Assembly: GCF_000582685.1 (NCBI RefSeq) | Contig: NZ_KK073768.1 | Location: forward strand, 2,159,781-2,223,780 | Direction: 5' to 3' | DNA length: 64,000 bases | Source: [Scytonema hofmanni] UTEX 2349 | GTDB lineage: Bacteria > Cyanobacteriota > Cyanobacteriia > Cyanobacteriales > Nostocaceae | Shown: piece after piece, positions 24,526 through 31,222 of the stretch | Layout of the letters: the number at the start of each line of letters is the position of its first letter | Numbering within the stretch: the stretch's first letter is position 1 | The notes under the pieces: model-generated | Told to the model about the DNA's origin: nothing | Databases searched by the model: none | Seen by the model: only the letters and a program-made list of their open reading frames with translations | Position numbers and translations under genes: made by a program

Positions 24526-26670
24526 ATGAAATATCCAATTGTTCTCCAACACAGCGAAGAAGACTGTGGTGCAGCGTGTCTTGCCACCGTAGCCAAATCC
24601 TATGGACGTAAATTTGCCATCTCGCGTATCCGTGAGGCAGTTGGTACAGGGCAATTAGGAACAACGCTTTTGGGGTTACGTCGAGGGGCGGAAATTTTAG
24701 GCTTTAATGCCCGTTCTGTCAAAGCAACACCTTTGCTTATCGATCGCCTTCACGAAGCCCCTCTACCAGCCATTATTCACTGGAAGGGCTATCACTGGGT
24801 TGTTCTACATGAACGCAAAGGCAAAAAGTACGTCGTTGCAGATCCGGCAATAGGTGTGCGCTATCTTACCCGTGAGGCACTTACAGAGTCCTGGATGAAT
24901 GGGGTGATGCTGCTGTTAGTGCCGGACGAAAGCCGCTTCTACGAGCAACCTAATGACCGGATTGCTGGCTTTGGGCGCTTCTTACGTCGCATTTGGCACT
25001 ATCGCCACCTAGTTGCAGAAATTCTACCCCTAAACCTGGTAATTGGGCTGCTTTCTTTAGCATTTCCCCTGTTGATTCAGGTACTCACTGATGACGTATT
25101 AGTGCGAAGAGATACAGAACTGCTGGTGACAGTGGCGATCGCTGTTTCTGCCATGATTCTCTTCAGTAGTCTGTTACGCCTAATTCAAGCACATCTGGTA
25201 GCTCATTTTGCCCAACGCTTAGAACTAGGATTAGCTTTGGAATTTGGAAGGGCTATTTTGCAACTTCCCCTCAGCTACTACGAATCTCATCGCAGTGGGG
25301 AGATTGTCAGCCGCTTGCGGGACATTCGGGAAATTAATTTGTTGATTTCCCAAGTCGTCACCACTCTGCCTAGTGAGTTATTCGTCGCTTTGGTGTCTTT
25401 GGGGTTAATGCTGGTGTACAGCTGGCAGCTTACCATCGCGGCGATCGCAGTAGCTTTTCTCATGAGTCTATCAACCATAGTCTTTTTGCCTGCTTTACAA
25501 CAAAAAACCCGTGATGTTTTAGTTACTGATACAGAAAACCAAGGACTCTTAGTTGAGACTTTCAAGGGAGCCTTAACCCTCAAAACCACTAATGCTTCAC
25601 CTCAAGCTTGGGAAGAACTGCAAAGTCGCTTCGGTTCCTTAGCAAATGTCACCTTCAGATTGTTAAATATCAGTATTATCAACGGTGTCTTTTCTAACCT
25701 AATCTCTGAGATTGGTTTTCTTGCTATTCTCTGTTTTGGCAGCATTTTAGTCATTCGGCGAGAACTTACCATCGGTCAATTGCTGGCATTCAACGGTATG
25801 AATCGCAACTTTATAGCACTGATTAGTACTGTAATCAACTTTGTTGACGAGTTCGCCCGTGTTCAAACCGCTACCCAACGCCTCAGCGACATCATCGACG
25901 CTAAATCAGAGGTTCGGGATAATGCCCCTCAAGATTGGGCAGAAATTCCTGCTGATGCTGACATTACCTGCAAAAATCTCAACTTCCATCACGTTGGTCG
26001 AGTGGATTTGCTGCAAGACTTTTCTATTACTATCCCTGGTGGAAAGGTGACAGCGCTGATTGGCAAGTCAGGCTGTGGTAAAAGTACATTAGCAAAACTA
26101 ATTGCCTCTCTCCATACACTGCAATCTGGCAATATCCGCTTTGGGCGTTACAATCAATCTGATTTGTCTTTAGATTGTTTGCGTCAACAAGTTATCCTGA
26201 TACCTCAAGAAGCGCACTTCTGGAGCCGTTCGATTATTGAAAACTTTCGCTTCAGCTACCCTCATGTGACTTTAGAGCAAGTGGTAAATGCTTGTGAAAT
26301 TGCTGGTGCTGACGATTTCATCAGCGAACTACCCGACAAATATCAAACTGTGCTGGGTGAGTTTGGGGCAAATCTTTCAGGGGGACAACGGCAACGGTTA
26401 GCGATCGCTCGTGCAATTATCACCGATCCACCCGTCCTAATTTTAGATGAATCCACTGGCGCACTCGACCCAGTGACGGAAGCCGAGGTACTCGATAAAC
26501 TACTGGCACATCGTCAAGGTAAAACCACGATTATGATTAGCCATCGTCCGAGAGTAATTCAACGCGCTGATTGGATTGTCCTACTGGATAAGGGTAAACT
26601 CAAACTAAAAGGAACCCCGGAAGAGTTGAGCCAACTTCCGGGGGAACATCGGGATTTTTTGAATCCGTAA
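24526..26670 (+). CDS. Peptidase-containing ABC transporter (C39), double-glycine peptide exporter
   Basis: The 714-residue protein has an N-terminal C39 cysteine protease domain with Q8, catalytic C14 in EEDCGAACLA, H90 in GYHWVVLH and D106 in VADPAIG. Six membrane segments (about 155-430) follow, then the ATPase: Walker A GKSGCGKST near 514, signature LSGGQRQRLAIARA near 616 and Walker B VLILDESTGALD near 635. All catalytic residues are present. Such proteins (LagD/CvaB/PteB type) cut leaders after a GG motif while exporting the peptide. Six likely substrates lie convergently just downstream. It is probably in operon with the HlyD adaptor. Confidence 0.95.
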   Translation: MKYPIVLQHSEEDCGAACLATVAKSYGRKFAISRIREAVGTGQLGTTLLGLRRGAEILGFNARSVKATPLLIDRLHEAPLPAIIHWKGYHWVVLHERKGKKYVVADPAIGVRYLTREALTESWMNGVMLLLVPDESRFYEQPNDRIAGFGRFLRRIWHYRHLVAEILPLNLVIGLLSLAFPLLIQVLTDDVLVRRDTELLVTVAIAVSAMILFSSLLRLIQAHLVAHFAQRLELGLALEFGRAILQLPLSYYESHRSGEIVSRLRDIREINLLISQVVTTLPSELFVALVSLGLMLVYSWQLTIAAIAVAFLMSLSTIVFLPALQQKTRDVLVTDTENQGLLVETFKGALTLKTTNASPQAWEELQSRFGSLANVTFRLLNISIINGVFSNLISEIGFLAILCFGSILVIRRELTIGQLLAFNGMNRNFIALISTVINFVDEFARVQTATQRLSDIIDAKSEVRDNAPQDWAEIPADADITCKNLNFHHVGRVDLLQDFSITIPGGKVTALIGKSGCGKSTLAKLIASLHTLQSGNIRFGRYNQSDLSLDCLRQQVILIPQEAHFWSRSIIENFRFSYPHVTLEQVVNACEIAGADDFISELPDKYQTVLGEFGANLSGGQRQRLAIARAIITDPPVLILDESTGALDPVTEAEVLDKLLAHRQGKTTIMISHRPRVIQRADWIVLLDKGKLKLKGTPEELSQLPGEHRDFLNP

Positions 26671-26697
26671 ATTATAGAGAAATAGCTGTGTTTAGTT

Positions 26698-26911
26698 AGG
26701 GCTTGCTGAATGAATGTGTAATCTAGTCCAGATAAGGGGTTTAAGCCTTTTTTCACCAAACAAATGCACTTGTTTAACATCTAGAGTCTCAAAACCCTTG
26801 CACAATCAAAGCGCGATCGCTAGGTAAAGAAAGGAAACTGAGCAACGAAACAACCATTTTGTAACCTGTGTGGCTTCTAGATTCGCTTTAAAGACTTATT
26901 CAGCAAGCCCT
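26698..26911. mobile_element. MITE between exporter and substrate genes
   Basis: The 214-bp non-coding element has terminal inverted repeats AGGGCTTGCTGAATGA / TTATTCAGCAAGCCCT (one mismatch) and is flanked by a 4-bp direct repeat AGTT (26694-26697 and 26912-26915), a target-site duplication. It has no transposase and contains a HIP1 site. It lies between the ABC transporter stop and the first peptide gene. Confidence 0.85.
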
Positions 26912-26932
26912 AGTTAATCCCACATTCCGCGT

Positions 26933-27169
26933 TTATGCAACGCCGTCTAATTCCATATAAAATTTAGAGTTTGTTAAAATTTCAACAGTGCTAACAGTAA
27001 TATTTCCTCCTGGTGCCTTAAGAGATCCTGTATCAGTAACGATCTTGTTTCCAACTCCTCCTAACAAGAACTCCTCATCATGTTCAGCTAATGGCACAAT
27101 AAGTTTTGCCTCATATGAGGTAGTCAAGGTAGGCAGCAAAAAATTTTTCTTGGGGATTTGGCGAAACAT
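26933..27169 (-). CDS. Double-glycine leader peptide 1
   Basis: The 78-residue product has AAAGGAG before its ATG. The leader ends PLAEHDEEFLLGG with the Gly-Gly at residues 37-38, Leu at -4 and -12 and Glu at -7 relative to the cut, as C39 leaders require. The predicted core of 40 residues begins VGNKIVTDTGSLKAPGGNIT and ends YMELDGVA. It shares GGNIT(V/I) with peptide 2. No cysteines in the core and no modifying enzyme nearby, so export unmodified is likely. It is the farthest downstream of the peptide genes. Confidence 0.8.
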   Translation of the reverse strand: MFRQIPKKNFLLPTLTTSYEAKLIVPLAEHDEEFLLGGVGNKIVTDTGSLKAPGGNITVSTVEILTNSKFYMELDGVA

Positions 27170-27201
27170 TGTTTGAACTCCTTTGTGGTTTTAAAATCAA
27201 T

Positions 27202-27423
27202 TTATTGTTTTGCTTTATTTACCTGACTGAGCAATGAGGGGAGCGCGATCGCACTAGAAGTCGTGTCACCCGTTGCTGTAATAGTGATATTTCCTCCTTG
27301 CAAGGAATTCCCTCCTGACAAGGACTCCTCGCTGTATTCGTCTAAATCAACAACTATTTCCGAGAATTCTTTAATATTCAAGCTATGCTTTAATCGGTTT
27401 TGAATTAGAGACTTGTGAAACAT
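27202..27423 (-). CDS. Double-glycine leader peptide 2
   Basis: The 73-residue product has AAAGGAG just before its ATG. The leader has VVDLDEYSEESLSGG with Gly-Gly at 37-38, the same spacing as peptides 1 and 5, and the Leu-12/Glu-7/Leu-4 pattern. The core of 35 residues is NSLQGGNITITATGDTTSSA followed by IALPSLLSQVNKAKQ: Ser/Thr-rich and then amphipathic. It lies 32 bases upstream of peptide 1 on the same strand, and the two share core motif GGNIT. Function is unknown (bacteriocin, signal or biofilm-related peptide). Confidence 0.82.
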   Translation of the reverse strand: MFHKSLIQNRLKHSLNIKEFSEIVVDLDEYSEESLSGGNSLQGGNITITATGDTTSSAIALPSLLSQVNKAKQ

Positions 27424-27468
27424 ATTTCAACTCCTTTTTATACTGCTTTGAAAAAACATCTGAGCTTA

Positions 27469-27618
27469 TTACTTAATTAGAGTTGTTCTTGACTGGCTTA
27501 CATGAGTTAATTCATGGGATATTGCTCCTCCTTGACAATTGCTGGCTTCAATTTCATAAATCTCTCGATATAAGCTTCGATCCAATTGCAATAGCTGTTT
27601 TTTGGATTTCGTACTCAT
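27469..27618 (-). CDS. Short GG-motif peptide 3 (49 residues)
   Basis: This small gene starts MSTKSKKQLLQLDRSLYREI and continues YEIEASNCQGG, with Gly-Gly at residues 30-31, then a core AISHELTHVSQSRTTLIK of 18 residues. The -12/-7/-4 positions are Ile, Ala and Cys, so the C39 pattern is weaker than in the other peptides. Alternatively it is a non-substrate peptide; HELTHVS resembles a metallopeptidase HExxH-like string, but in so short a protein this is probably chance or a remnant. Same strand and spacing as its neighbours. Confidence 0.5.
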   Translation of the reverse strand: MSTKSKKQLLQLDRSLYREIYEIEASNCQGGAISHELTHVSQSRTTLIK

Positions 27619-27641
27619 GGTTACTGTCCAAAAGAATCCTA

Positions 27642-27776
27642 TTAAGGTATTTTATTGCTTCTCCAATTATCACTGCAAGCAACCAATGCAACTGAATGCG
27701 TCTGGCGATCGCTCAAGTCTTGCCAAAGTCTTTTAGAAGGTTTTGATGAATTTTCAAGTGGTTGCTTGCGAAACAT
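27642..27776 (-). pseudogene. Decayed double-glycine peptide gene
   Basis: An ATG at 27776 with AAAGGAGG upstream opens a 44-residue frame MFRKQPLENSSKPSKRLWQD then LSDRQTHSVALVACSDN. The start matches MF(R/H/G)-K starts of peptides 1, 2 and 5, and LWQDLSDRQ matches the leader LWQELNDQQ of peptide 4. The frame then lacks the expected GG. It looks like a precursor whose frame was shifted after the leader. Confidence 0.5.
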
Positions 27777-27903
27777 GGCTACCTCCTTTGTTATTACTTA
27801 TACTCTAACTCCAATGCATTTTAACTGAATATATCGCAAATGGTATTACATCAGGGTGGGAACGCTATAACCCTCGTATTGGCGGACTCGGTGGATGATA
27901 AAT

Positions 27904-28113
27904 TTATAAGGTTAATATCAATGTTCCTCTAATTTTTCCTTCTGCTTCTGGTTGTCTAGCTCGATCCACTTCGTCAATCAATTCGCCTTTATTCATGCCT
28001 CCAGAAAGCTTTTCTGCTTGTTGGTCATTTAATTCTTGCCAAAGCTTTCTTTTCATCGTCCTATCCTCTTGAGAGCTAAATTTTGGAACGGTGCAATCAT
28101 TATTTGTGTTCAT
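27904..28113 (-). CDS. Double-glycine leader peptide 4
   Basis: The 69-residue product begins MNTNNDCTVPKFSSQEDRT. A second ATG at 28056 has a better RBS (GAGGATAG) and gives a 50-residue form MKRKLWQELNDQQAEKLSGG, so either start may be used. I keep the longer because peptide 6 also begins MNT. The leader LWQELNDQQAEKLSGG carries Leu at -12 and -4. The core of 30 residues is charged (MNKGELIDEVDRARQPEAEG) and ends in a hydrophobic KIRGTLILTL. The hydrophobic tail recurs in peptides 5 and 6. Confidence 0.78.
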   Translation of the reverse strand: MNTNNDCTVPKFSSQEDRTMKRKLWQELNDQQAEKLSGGMNKGELIDEVDRARQPEAEGKIRGTLILTL

Positions 28114-28126
28114 ATATTCAGTTTCA

Positions 28127-28300
28127 TTATGCGCTAAAGGGATTGGCGAAAAGTAGGACAAGAGCATTTGGCGCTTTAACAGATGAGCCACCAGACAATG
28201 ACTCTTCATTGTATTCATCTAGTTCCACTACAATTTTCGGCAATGAGGAACTGTTTGTAAGATTTTGTGATGAATGCTTAATTGATTTCTTACCAAACAT
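28127..28300 (-). CDS. Double-glycine leader peptide 5
   Basis: The 57-residue product starts MFGKKSIKHSSQNLTNSSSL, with AAGGAG 7 bases upstream; the frame opens further to 28342 but that start lies before the RBS. The leader ends PKIVVELDEYNEESLSGG with Gly-Gly at 37-38, nearly identical to peptide 2. The core of 19 residues, SSVKAPNALVLLFANPFSA, is short, hydrophobic and free of cysteine. It ends 13 bases before the start of peptide 4, which argues for one transcript. Confidence 0.82.
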   Translation of the reverse strand: MFGKKSIKHSSQNLTNSSSLPKIVVELDEYNEESLSGGSSVKAPNALVLLFANPFSA

Positions 28301-28397
28301 TTTTAACTCCTTAGCTATTTGATTTTTAGACATTTTCTTCACCTGAAAAATCTCATGAACCTATCCCACTAATATCAGAAATGAGACAATATATCTG

Positions 28398-28760
28398 CTA
28401 ATGACTCTTACAGAAATCCTTGTCTCTGCCCCATGAGAGACAGATCGTGAACTTCTTTGTATGTATGTAAATCACACCTTTTTGGGGGTCTTTTGCTGTA
28501 CCAAGCTTATTGACTGCATTGCTGGCTGCGGTCTCAACCTCTTGATCTGTTACTAAAATCTTGCGGCTATTAAGATGCCGCTTTATTTCCCTCGCAATTT
28601 GTTCCTTCGTCGCGTTTCTTGTCTCCAATCCAATACCCACTTGAACAGTCTTTGAGTTTGTAGAGGTCTGTGCCATTATTACAGGAACATATATTCCTAT
28701 TGAGAGTGCAAGGCTTAAACCCAGAGCAAAAAGTCCTACGGGTTCTTTGACCAATTTCAT
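28398..28760 (-). CDS. Small exported protein within the peptide island
   Basis: The 120-residue product has a strong RBS (TTTAGGAGGTAGTT before the ATG) and a Sec-type signal peptide (GLFALGLSLALSIGIYVPVI, cleavage near IMA-QTS). There is no double-glycine motif. The mature part is a predicted helical stretch (NATKEQIAREIKRHLNSRKI) followed by IYIHTKKFTICLSWGRDKDFC with two cysteines that may pair in the periplasm. I do not recognise the family. Its place between GG-peptide genes on the same strand suggests a shared role, for example as a periplasmic partner or immunity-like protein; this is inference. Confidence 0.6.
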   Translation of the reverse strand: MKLVKEPVGLFALGLSLALSIGIYVPVIMAQTSTNSKTVQVGIGLETRNATKEQIAREIKRHLNSRKILVTDQEVETAASNAVNKLGTAKDPQKGVIYIHTKKFTICLSWGRDKDFCKSH

Positions 28761-28837
28761 AACTACCTCCTAAAGGAGTTTAACCGCCAATTAATCAGTC
28801 GGTATGAATAAATCATCACGGTTTGTAGCTGTGCTTT

Positions 28838-28950
28838 CAATACGGTTCGGTTAAGGATTTTTCGTGGTAATTTAGGGTATGTAGAGACGCGATATATCGC
28901 GTCTCTACAAGATTTTTGGTTTATCGAATTTTCTTATCCGAACCGTATTG
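28838..28950. mobile_element. 113-bp MITE with 10-bp target-site duplication
   Basis: Ends CAATACGGTTCGG / CCGAACCGTATTG are perfect 13-bp inverted repeats, extended by TTAAG/CTTAT. The element is flanked by exact 10-bp direct repeats GCTGTGCTTT (28828-28837 and 28951-28960). Inside lies the perfect 28-bp palindrome GTAGAGACGCGATA / TATCGCGTCTCTAC (28881-28908). Confidence 0.85.
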
Positions 28951-29133
28951 GCTGTGCTTTAGTGCTAAAGCGCAGCTACGATACGATTCTAGAGATTTGA
29001 CATTTCGTTACTTACCTCGTACAAGCTATTTAAACAGAGTATTTCTGTGTAACGCTCTTCTGTAGTAAGTAAGCAATAGACGCTACATCGGCTTCTCATA
29101 GAGTAGGGTCTAATGTTCTACCCCCAGAATTAG

Positions 29134-29304
29134 TTAAAATCTAAGCACAAGAATAGGAAAGATTACCGGAGGAGTTTTGTCTTCAGGTCCATTAGGTCCT
29201 CCCCCTGATAGTTGAGCAGCTACCTCATCATTGAGTTCTGTCCATAGAGCTTGAGTTTGCTGCTTTTGTGTGGTTGGCGATTTCTGAGATTGCTTTGTAT
29301 TCAT
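29134..29304 (-). CDS. Double-glycine leader peptide 6
   Basis: The 56-residue product has ACAGGAGAAAA before its ATG. It reads MNTKQSQKSPTTQKQQTQAL and then WTELNDEVAAQLSGGG, with cleavage expected after Gly35, Leu at -4 and -12 and Ala at -7. The core is 21 residues, GPNGPEDKTPP followed by VIFPILVLRF, proline-rich and strongly hydrophobic at the end. The leader matches peptide 4. It is the first of the precursor genes in the direction of transcription, separated from the next by a MITE. Confidence 0.78.
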   Translation of the reverse strand: MNTKQSQKSPTTQKQQTQALWTELNDEVAAQLSGGGPNGPEDKTPPVIFPILVLRF

Positions 29305-29413
29305 TCGATTTTCTCCTGTATATAACTTGACTAAAGTTTTAGAAGCCGTAGGTAGCGTGTGCTACACGATAACACGGCATCAGAAGCGCGACAATTGAAT
29401 TGAATGCTACGAA

Positions 29414-29767
29414 TTAAGCGTCTTGATGAAAGTGGCAAATGACAGAGCGAACATCGAAGGAATCGTTTGGAACACCACTGATACGCAAAACATTATTGCC
29501 ATTGTTTAAAACATTTCCTGCCAGCGTCACAGTTTGTGTCTGCCAATTCCCATCATTGCTAAACAAATTTCCCACATCTGTATTGTTCACGAAAACATTG
29601 GGGCTGCCAGCAGTAAGCCCCCTTACCATAAAAGAGATGTAGGCAGTACCAGGAGCGTGTCGTCCTCCAGTATTAAAGCCCTCAGTGATGGTAAGTCCAT
29701 CAGGCGCTGTTACCGTCCTCTGTTGAGTATCAGCAAGAATGGTGATAAAGTCACTAACTACAGGCAT
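29414..29767 (-). CDS. Beta-rich cyanobacterial protein, unknown function
   Basis: The 117-residue product starts at the ATG at 29767 with AGAGG upstream (MPVVSDFITILADTQQ). It contains TVTAPDGLTITEGFNTGGR, AYISFMVRGLTAGSPNVFVN, NWQTQTVTLAGNVLNNGNNV and SVICHFHQDA. Alternating strands with NNVLRISG suggest a jelly-roll or lectin-like beta-sandwich. No signal peptide or GG leader is visible. I recall similar small proteins in Nostocales without function. It sits between the AraC regulator and peptide 6 on the same strand and may be part of the same regulon. Confidence 0.6.
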   Translation of the reverse strand: MPVVSDFITILADTQQRTVTAPDGLTITEGFNTGGRHAPGTAYISFMVRGLTAGSPNVFVNNTDVGNLFSNDGNWQTQTVTLAGNVLNNGNNVLRISGVPNDSFDVRSVICHFHQDA

Positions 29768-29987
29768 ATCATTACCTCTACAAGTTGATTTATCCTTTGA
29801 AGATGTGGCACGTAATCCGACTTTGGCGATTACCCTCAAGGAGACTCTTCAACAATTTGCAGTTGCACCCTACCAACAATATCCAACTAGAGACCGATGA
29901 CGAATTACGAACACATCCGGTTGATTTAATAGTGGCAGTAAATGAGCAAAGAGTCTTGCATACTTATGCAGTTTTTGCACAATCTTG

Positions 29988-30887
29988 CTATAACTTGAAT
30001 AAAGTTTTAGGTGTCACTCCAGTCAATCGTTTGAAGTGGCGATTGAGGTGACTTTGGTGAGTAAAACCACAGGCTTGGGCAACATCGGCAATACTCATCT
30101 TACCTTGCAGCAATAGTTGCTTCGCCCGTTCTACCCGCTGTTGAATCACATACTGGTGTGGACTAAGACCTATAGATTGCTTAAATAATCGACAAAAGTA
30201 ATAGCGACTGATGCCAAGATAAAGTGCGATCGCATCGAGAGAAATCTCCTGTGCTAAATTATCCTGGATATAATCAACTGCTTTTTTTAGCTGCTGTTGC
30301 GGTAAACCCCCTTCATACTCTTGTATAGAGGATTTTCGAGTTGAGTAATTTTGCAAAAGATGCACAGCTAAAAACGTTGCGGCTGATTCAGCATAAAGAC
30401 GGCTATCTGAACCATTAGTTTTAAGCTGTGTCTTCAGTCCCAGCCCAATTTGATGAATCAATGCATCTTGAGCGATCAGATGCGGTAACATTTCATATTG
30501 ATCCGTATCCAGCAACTCTACAGCATTGCGAATCAGTAATTCCGGCTCCAAATTGAGCAAAAGAATGTTGGCATCCCTATCCCAACGGATTGCTTGGGGA
30601 ATATGCATCGGACAAAGCGCTACAGCACTCGTAAACATTAACCCTGTTTGCAGATGTCTGTCTAGAGTTCGCTCCACCTGAAAACTCTGACCAAGATTAA
30701 TAGTAATGACAAATTGTTTGAGACAATACTCAGGAGTCTCCCCTGCTGGTAGGTAGTGGTGTTCCAGACTCATCTGGCTCCACATTGTTCTGCCGCTAGA
30801 AAGCATAGGTGGTTGGGAGAAAACCTGTGGAAAAACATTTTCGCCGTTTGCAACTGTTTCTTGTTGGCTATTATTAGGTGTTTTCAT
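29988..30887 (-). CDS. AraC family transcriptional regulator
   Basis: The 299-residue protein has an N-terminal sensing domain (about 40-170) and a C-terminal double helix-turn-helix of AraC type (about 200-299: LKKAVDYIQDNLAQEISLDA, YLGISRYYFCRLFKQSIGLS, ADVAQACGFTHQSHLNRHF, LTGVTPKTL). It is cytoplasmic and DNA-binding. It lies at the upstream end of the reverse-strand run of small genes, 220 bases before the first, so it is a good candidate for controlling the peptide island, though no operator is recognised. The inducer is unknown. Confidence 0.85.
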   Translation of the reverse strand: MKTPNNSQQETVANGENVFPQVFSQPPMLSSGRTMWSQMSLEHHYLPAGETPEYCLKQFVITINLGQSFQVERTLDRHLQTGLMFTSAVALCPMHIPQAIRWDRDANILLLNLEPELLIRNAVELLDTDQYEMLPHLIAQDALIHQIGLGLKTQLKTNGSDSRLYAESAATFLAVHLLQNYSTRKSSIQEYEGGLPQQQLKKAVDYIQDNLAQEISLDAIALYLGISRYYFCRLFKQSIGLSPHQYVIQQRVERAKQLLLQGKMSIADVAQACGFTHQSHLNRHFKRLTGVTPKTLFKL

Positions 30888-31222
30888 TGCTCCTTTCTCT
30901 TTGGATTGTTTAGCAAAGGAGAAATATGAAATGGGCTACCAAAAATATCTTGGTAACGATAAATAAACAAATATGGAATATAATTTTAAACTTTCTTTTT
31001 TGAAGTTACTTATTTTAAACATAAAAATTTAGATTCAGATATAAACGCGATCGCTCATAATGTCTGTGGCAAAAAATTTGTGGTAAAATTAAGGATTGAA
31101 AAATTTGTCAATATTAAGCAATTTGGTATCGACTACGGACGGGGAAAAGTCGCGCCAGTAGGCTTTATGCGTGACGCACACTACAAATACCTATCAACTA
31201 TCCACCAACCCCCATCCATTTT
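30888..31222. other. Divergent gap between the AraC regulator and nif3-like gene
   Basis: About 335 AT-rich bases with one HIP1 site. It should hold both promoters. No ORF, RNA or clear repeat is seen. Confidence 0.5.

Noticed and set aside
27483..27695. 70-codon + strand ORF in the peptide island
   Set aside because: It is antisense to the 49-residue GG-motif gene and the decayed precursor, and has no RBS.
26933..29304. Lanthipeptide or Nif11-type RiPP cluster
   Set aside because: Leaders are short and lack Nif11 or nitrile-hydratase features, cores have few or no cysteines, and no LanM, YcaO or radical SAM gene is nearby.
29785..30051. 88-codon + strand ORF with TDDELRTHPVDLIVAVNEQ
   Set aside because: It overlaps the 3' end of the AraC gene and has no RBS. 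Part of it (29800-29960) looks protein-like in two frames and may be a decayed gene, but there is too little to call.
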